Assembly (NCBI GenBank): GCA_020445565.1
Contig: JAGRGI010000107.1
Location: forward strand, 1 to 54,787
DNA from: Chromatiales bacterium
GTDB taxonomy: Bacteria > Pseudomonadota > Gammaproteobacteria > JAGRCI01
Length of the DNA: 54,787 nucleotides
Direction of reading: 5' to 3'
Both the position numbers and the translations under genes were made by a program. Below, in pieces: positions 52,201 through 54,787 of this stretch (position 1 is the first letter of the stretch; each line of letters starts with the position of its first letter). The notes under the pieces are model-generated. The model worked only from the letters and a program-made list of their open reading frames with translations, did no database searches and was not told the origin of the DNA.

Positions 52201-54787
52201 ACCACCTGTCCCGGTGGTATCGTGAGTGTCACGCCCGGCGGCGATCGTGTGACCGTGTCCGGGGCCAGCCTCGTGGCAGATGCGGCCTGTACCGTTGCGG
52301 TCAACGTAACCAGTACCCGTACCGGCGGCATTACCAACTTCATTCCACCCGGCGCGATAGTCACCAATCAGGGTTTGAGCAACACCGGTCAGGCAACCAC
52401 CAGCCTGACCACGCAGACCAATCTCGGGGTGGTGAAACAATTCACGCCGCGGGTCATTGAACCCGGCCAGCGTTCGCGCCTGCGCATCACCCTTTTCAAC
52501 CCATCTTCCCAGGTCGCCACCAGCCTGTCGGTTACCGATACCCTTCCCGCAGGTGTCACGGTGGCCAGTGGCCCCAATCCGTTCACCACCTGCTCCGGGG
52601 CCACGATCTTGGTTCCGGCTGCCGATCAGGTCCAAGTGTCCGGAGGCAATCTCGGCGCCGCCTCCGGAACGACACCGGCATCCTGTTACGCCGAAATTGA
52701 CGTGACCGCAGGTAGCGAAGGCGTTTACATCAACGACATTCCCGCGGGCGGCCTTACCGGCACGGTCGGCGGCATCCCTTCCTCAAACTCCCAACCCACG
52801 ACCGATACCCTGCTTGCCAAGGCGCCCCTGCAGATCAACAAGGCCATCGACGGCTTCACTGCCGATGCCGGCAATCCCGCGGGCTTCACCACCGGAACGG
52901 CCAGCCGTCTCCCCGGTGCACCGGCCCCGCTGACGATCCGCTTGAGCAATCCCAACAACACGGACCTTACCCAGGCCAGCCTGACCGACTCCCTGCCGGA
53001 CGGTCTGACCGTCGCGCTCACCCCGGCCGCTGCCACCACCTGTGCCGGAGGCAGCGTTTCCGCACCGGCCTCGGCCCGCTCGATCGGGCTGACCGGTGCC
53101 ACGGTACCTGCCGGCGGCGCCTGTACCGTCACCGTCAACGTGGTCAGCAACATCGCTGGAACTTACCGCAACACGATTGGGGCTAACACGGTGATGACTT
53201 TCGAAGGCATCACCAACGCCGAGGCGACCAACGCGGACCTGCTGGTTTCATCGCCGCCCACGGTCGGCAAGCAATTCGCTCCGCCGGTCATACCGCCGAA
53301 CGGCAATGCCCGTCTTACACTCTTTCTGGGCAATGACAATGATCTCGCCATCACGCTGACTTCGATTTTTACCGACACGCTCCCCACTGCCCCAGGAACG
53401 GTAACCGTGGCGGCCATCCCGAATGTCGCTTCCACCTGTACCGGAGCGGTAACGGCGAATCCTGGCGCCGGCAGCATCTCCCTGGCCGGCGGGGCCACCA
53501 TCCCAGCCGACGGTTGCCGCATCGAGGTGGATGTGACGGCCGCTACCGTTGGCACCCATACCAACAGCATCCCCGCCGGTGCCCTGTCCACCAATGCCGG
53601 TGTCAACGCAGAGCCGGCCAGTGCGCCGTTGATCGTGAGCACCGATGGATTCATTTCCGGCAGGGTATTCCAGGACAACGGCGTCACCCCCGACGGGCTG
53701 TTCGACTCCGCACTCGACAAGGCACTGGCCGGGGTCACTATCGAGCTGCACAGTGGTGCCGATTGCAGCGGCGCCCCTGTGGATACCGTCGCCACCGACG
53801 CCCAGGGCAACTACCTGTTCTTCGGCCTGCCTGCCGGCAGTTACTCGGTTTGCGAACCCGTTCAGCCCGGCGGGACCAGTAACCGTCCGCCGGTAGCCGG
53901 CACGATCACCCCGGTTTTGGGCAGCACCGGCAGTCCCGGCACGGCCAGCAACCCCACCGCCAGCAGTAGTCAGATCGCCAACATCGTTCTCAATGACGAC
54001 GGCACCGACGGTGCGGTGAGTGGATCGGCCGAAAACAACTTCCCGGAGATCGTACTCTCTGGTCTGTCGGGAACGGTGTTCCTGGATCTTAACAACAACG
54101 GCCTGCAGAACGGCGCCGACAGCGCAATCTCCGGTCAGCTCATCGAGTTGTTGGACAACGCGGACACTGTACTTGCCACGACCACCACGGATGCCGACGG
54201 GCACTACGAGTTCACCGACTTGCAGCCGGGCAGCTATTCGATCCGTCAGCCGACGCAACCCGCCAATACGTCAAACGGTCAGACCATTCCCGGCACCGTG
54301 GGCAACGGCGGAACCACCGGCAGCGCTTCTGCTTTGACCGCCCTGCCGAGCCGCATCGACGGCATCGTGCTACCGGCCAACACCGACTCGCCGAACAACA
54401 ACTTCGCCGAGATTGCCAACAATCGCAGCCTCTCCGGCAAGGTGTTTTTCGACTTCGACGATTCCGGCACGCTGGAAGGCAACGACTACGGCATCGCCGG
54501 CCAGACCATCGACCTCAGCGGCACCGACACCAACGGCAATGGCGTTATCCGCCAGACCACCACGGCGGCGGACGGCAGTTACAGCTTCAACGACCTGCCC
54601 GAAGGCAGCTACACCGTCACACAGCCGACACAACCGGCCGACACCAGCAACGGCCAGACGCTGGTCGGCACCACCGGCGGCACCGCCACAACACCGGCCA
54701 TCGCCCCCTCGGCTATCAGCACGATCGATTTGACCGGCGCCAATACGGTCTCCGCCAACAACGATTTCGCCGAGATTCCCGATCCGG
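49282..54787 (+). CDS. giant secreted repeat protein (DUF11-like and SdrD-B-like modules), C-terminus beyond window
   Basis: ATG at 49282 with GGAG seven bases upstream; the frame stays open to the last base of the window, giving at least 1,835 residues. A signal peptide at about residues 19-35 (LAGTLLCALPQVALA) is followed by a short N-terminal module, then nine DUF11-like modules, each opening with a Lys-x-Phe-x-Pro-like sequence (codons at 49876, 50314, 50746, 51199, 51628, 52024, 52435, 52840 and 53269; period 132-151 residues). They carry recurrent N..LT.V.VTDTLP.G and Cys-containing GGxxxCT strands. From 53659 SdrD-B-like (Cna-B-like) modules follow (53659, 54070, 54436; YxFxxLPxGSYxVxQP). 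Inference: a surface adhesin or matrix protein; no anchor motif is visible because the end is missing. Confidence 0.9.
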   Translation, partial: MERIAVFTRLNTDRLTHFLSLAGTLLCALPQVALAGLGASVTLQTGQPTSIRPSETTVLEITLSNNDDVQEIGGVNFSNSLPGSDSDRLKVAAAASYTCFDPTIPGAVAAQGTLTATPGTQAISLTGGVIPRRDATSMTDGSCTLLIPVTADTSNGAGTSYTYTILDGAISGDGGAVANIGDVSQSINVLGIAQPTISKSFSPNTVVLGGVDSVLTITVSNSNGIPIENFSITDNFPVLGGDAIIEVADPVSTTASCTAGGIAPGFGAITAGDVAITASGGTLAANGSCTLTVQVSARQTNGTYTTGSRANTIDAVSDFNSDIGIRAQANASANITVTSPLSVAKSFSPTALAGGQNGTMTITWSNAGDSPLTVQAFTDSPIDGFAADAPGLGLEVNGPVLVNCPGGTPGTFAATADNEGITQNSNTTIAAGGACTLTVPFSANTQASNTPITYTNAIPEGAVDVGDLAIVSRARSATILVADTLRVLKSRSTSNPRPGNPVQYQITVQNWSNADLNNVQIIDALDYGMTFLSGMIGANDYTPTLSGTGCSGLIVSNGTGAGSADFVIGTVPQRVNDSTPGACVVTFYAMTSTAATDGTATDNTLPAGSVSADNGTGISNGGSANTTNSPVDTDTLVLTKAFSPAGPLQEGTVTRLTLTLSNFSANPLNNVTVSDTLPISGSVQMQVANPAVADTTCGGTLTATPGGTSISLNGATVPARANVGIGAAGTCTLSVNVVGPAGVYNNTATAAGTETYADGTTHTLDPVSGSAAFTYTSILSASKGFSPGTVSSGGLSTANIRLSNSGSLPLNNVSVTDNLPAGMTLADPANAYTTCSGNTAVSANPGAGSISLTGATVAASGSCDLVFNVRAVGSADWVNTIPVGGIVAVGSGVINQTQVSGTLLFDPGAAITVAKVTNPSTLTFPGQVSRLTITIMNGPQDVSGLSLTDYFTADGTDSAAANGMIITSNPQASTTCPGGIVSVTPGGDRVTVSGASLVADAACTVAVNVTSTRTGGITNFIPPGAIVTNQGLSNTGQATTSLTTQTNLGVVKQFTPRVIEPGQRSRLRITLFNPSSQVATSLSVTDTLPAGVTVASGPNPFTTCSGATILVPAADQVQVSGGNLGAASGTTPASCYAEIDVTAGSEGVYINDIPAGGLTGTVGGIPSSNSQPTTDTLLAKAPLQINKAIDGFTADAGNPAGFTTGTASRLPGAPAPLTIRLSNPNNTDLTQASLTDSLPDGLTVALTPAAATTCAGGSVSAPASARSIGLTGATVPAGGACTVTVNVVSNIAGTYRNTIGANTVMTFEGITNAEATNADLLVSSPPTVGKQFAPPVIPPNGNARLTLFLGNDNDLAITLTSIFTDTLPTAPGTVTVAAIPNVASTCTGAVTANPGAGSISLAGGATIPADGCRIEVDVTAATVGTHTNSIPAGALSTNAGVNAEPASAPLIVSTDGFISGRVFQDNGVTPDGLFDSALDKALAGVTIELHSGADCSGAPVDTVATDAQGNYLFFGLPAGSYSVCEPVQPGGTSNRPPVAGTITPVLGSTGSPGTASNPTASSSQIANIVLNDDGTDGAVSGSAENNFPEIVLSGLSGTVFLDLNNNGLQNGADSAISGQLIELLDNADTVLATTTTDADGHYEFTDLQPGSYSIRQPTQPANTSNGQTIPGTVGNGGTTGSASALTALPSRIDGIVLPANTDSPNNNFAEIANNRSLSGKVFFDFDDSGTLEGNDYGIAGQTIDLSGTDTNGNGVIRQTTTAADGSYSFNDLPEGSYTVTQPTQPADTSNGQTLVGTTGGTATTPAIAPSAISTIDLTGANTVSANNDFAEIPDP

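Noticed and set aside
1..54787. tRNA, rRNA or CRISPR features
   Set aside because: No cloverleaf-like, rRNA or regularly spaced direct-repeat segments were found on reading both strands; the only regular repeats are coding modules at 49.9-54.8 kb.

Overview
This window looks like chromosomal DNA of a high-GC free-living gammaproteobacterium, probably of the Chromatiales / Ectothiorhodospiraceae kind. That placement is an inference from gene content: a glcDEF glycolate oxidase, many c-di-GMP proteins, a class II ribonucleotide reductase, hemerythrin and rubrerythrin, and a PotD-like sensor protein. Nothing in the window names the species. There are no rRNA or tRNA genes and no CRISPR array. 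Coding density is high, except for an island at about 18.3-22.9 kb that holds transposase debris and a gene of visibly lower GC.

Layout. 1-7.85 kb (minus) is a signalling operon: two response regulators with GGDEF-EAL output, a PotD/NspS-like periplasmic binding protein, and a hybrid sensor kinase cut by the window edge. 8.3-11.2 kb (minus) holds a tandem pair of HD-type phosphohydrolase homologues (one has lost its HD motif), a thionucleoside phosphorylase and a small conserved protein, followed by a terminator. 11.4-15.5 kb (plus) is glcD-glcE-(small exported protein)-glcF. 15.7-18.3 kb is a CHASE2-EAL protein. 18.3-22.9 kb is the accessory island: hairpins, a VOC protein with a YafY-type regulator, gene remnants, and an exported protein of unknown function.

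22.9-34.5 kb (plus) is the centrepiece, a tightly overlapping 14-gene operon. It encodes Mrp-antiporter-like subunits (E, F, G, a DUF4040/MbhD protein, an MbhE-MrpB fusion, C and two D/NuoL-like proteins), followed by NuoH-, NuoB-, NuoC- and NuoD-like subunits. It ends with a fusion of a NuoI-like ferredoxin to a complete GltD/NfnL-type FAD-NAD(P)H oxidoreductase, then a rubrerythrin-like protein. The NuoD-like subunit lacks the paired cysteines of NiFe hydrogenases, so this is an MBX-type, non-hydrogenase, ion-pumping complex with an apparent built-in NAD(P)H module.

34.8-40.9 kb (minus) holds a degenerate M23-peptidase-like exported protein, then a gtr-like envelope glycosylation operon (GT2, GtrA, polytopic glycosyltransferase-like protein, methyltransferase). 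41.2-49 kb (mostly plus) holds moaC-nrdJ, a hemerythrin (minus), an unknown protein, an MFS transporter with a DUF454 protein, a CorA-type channel and SufT. From 49.3 kb to the window end runs the first 1,835 codons of a giant secreted repeat protein: nine DUF11-like modules with a 132-151 residue period, followed by SdrD-B-like modules. It is still open at the edge.

Taken together, the window combines second-messenger signalling, carbon salvage (glycolate), a redox-driven sodium or proton pump, and cell-surface construction.
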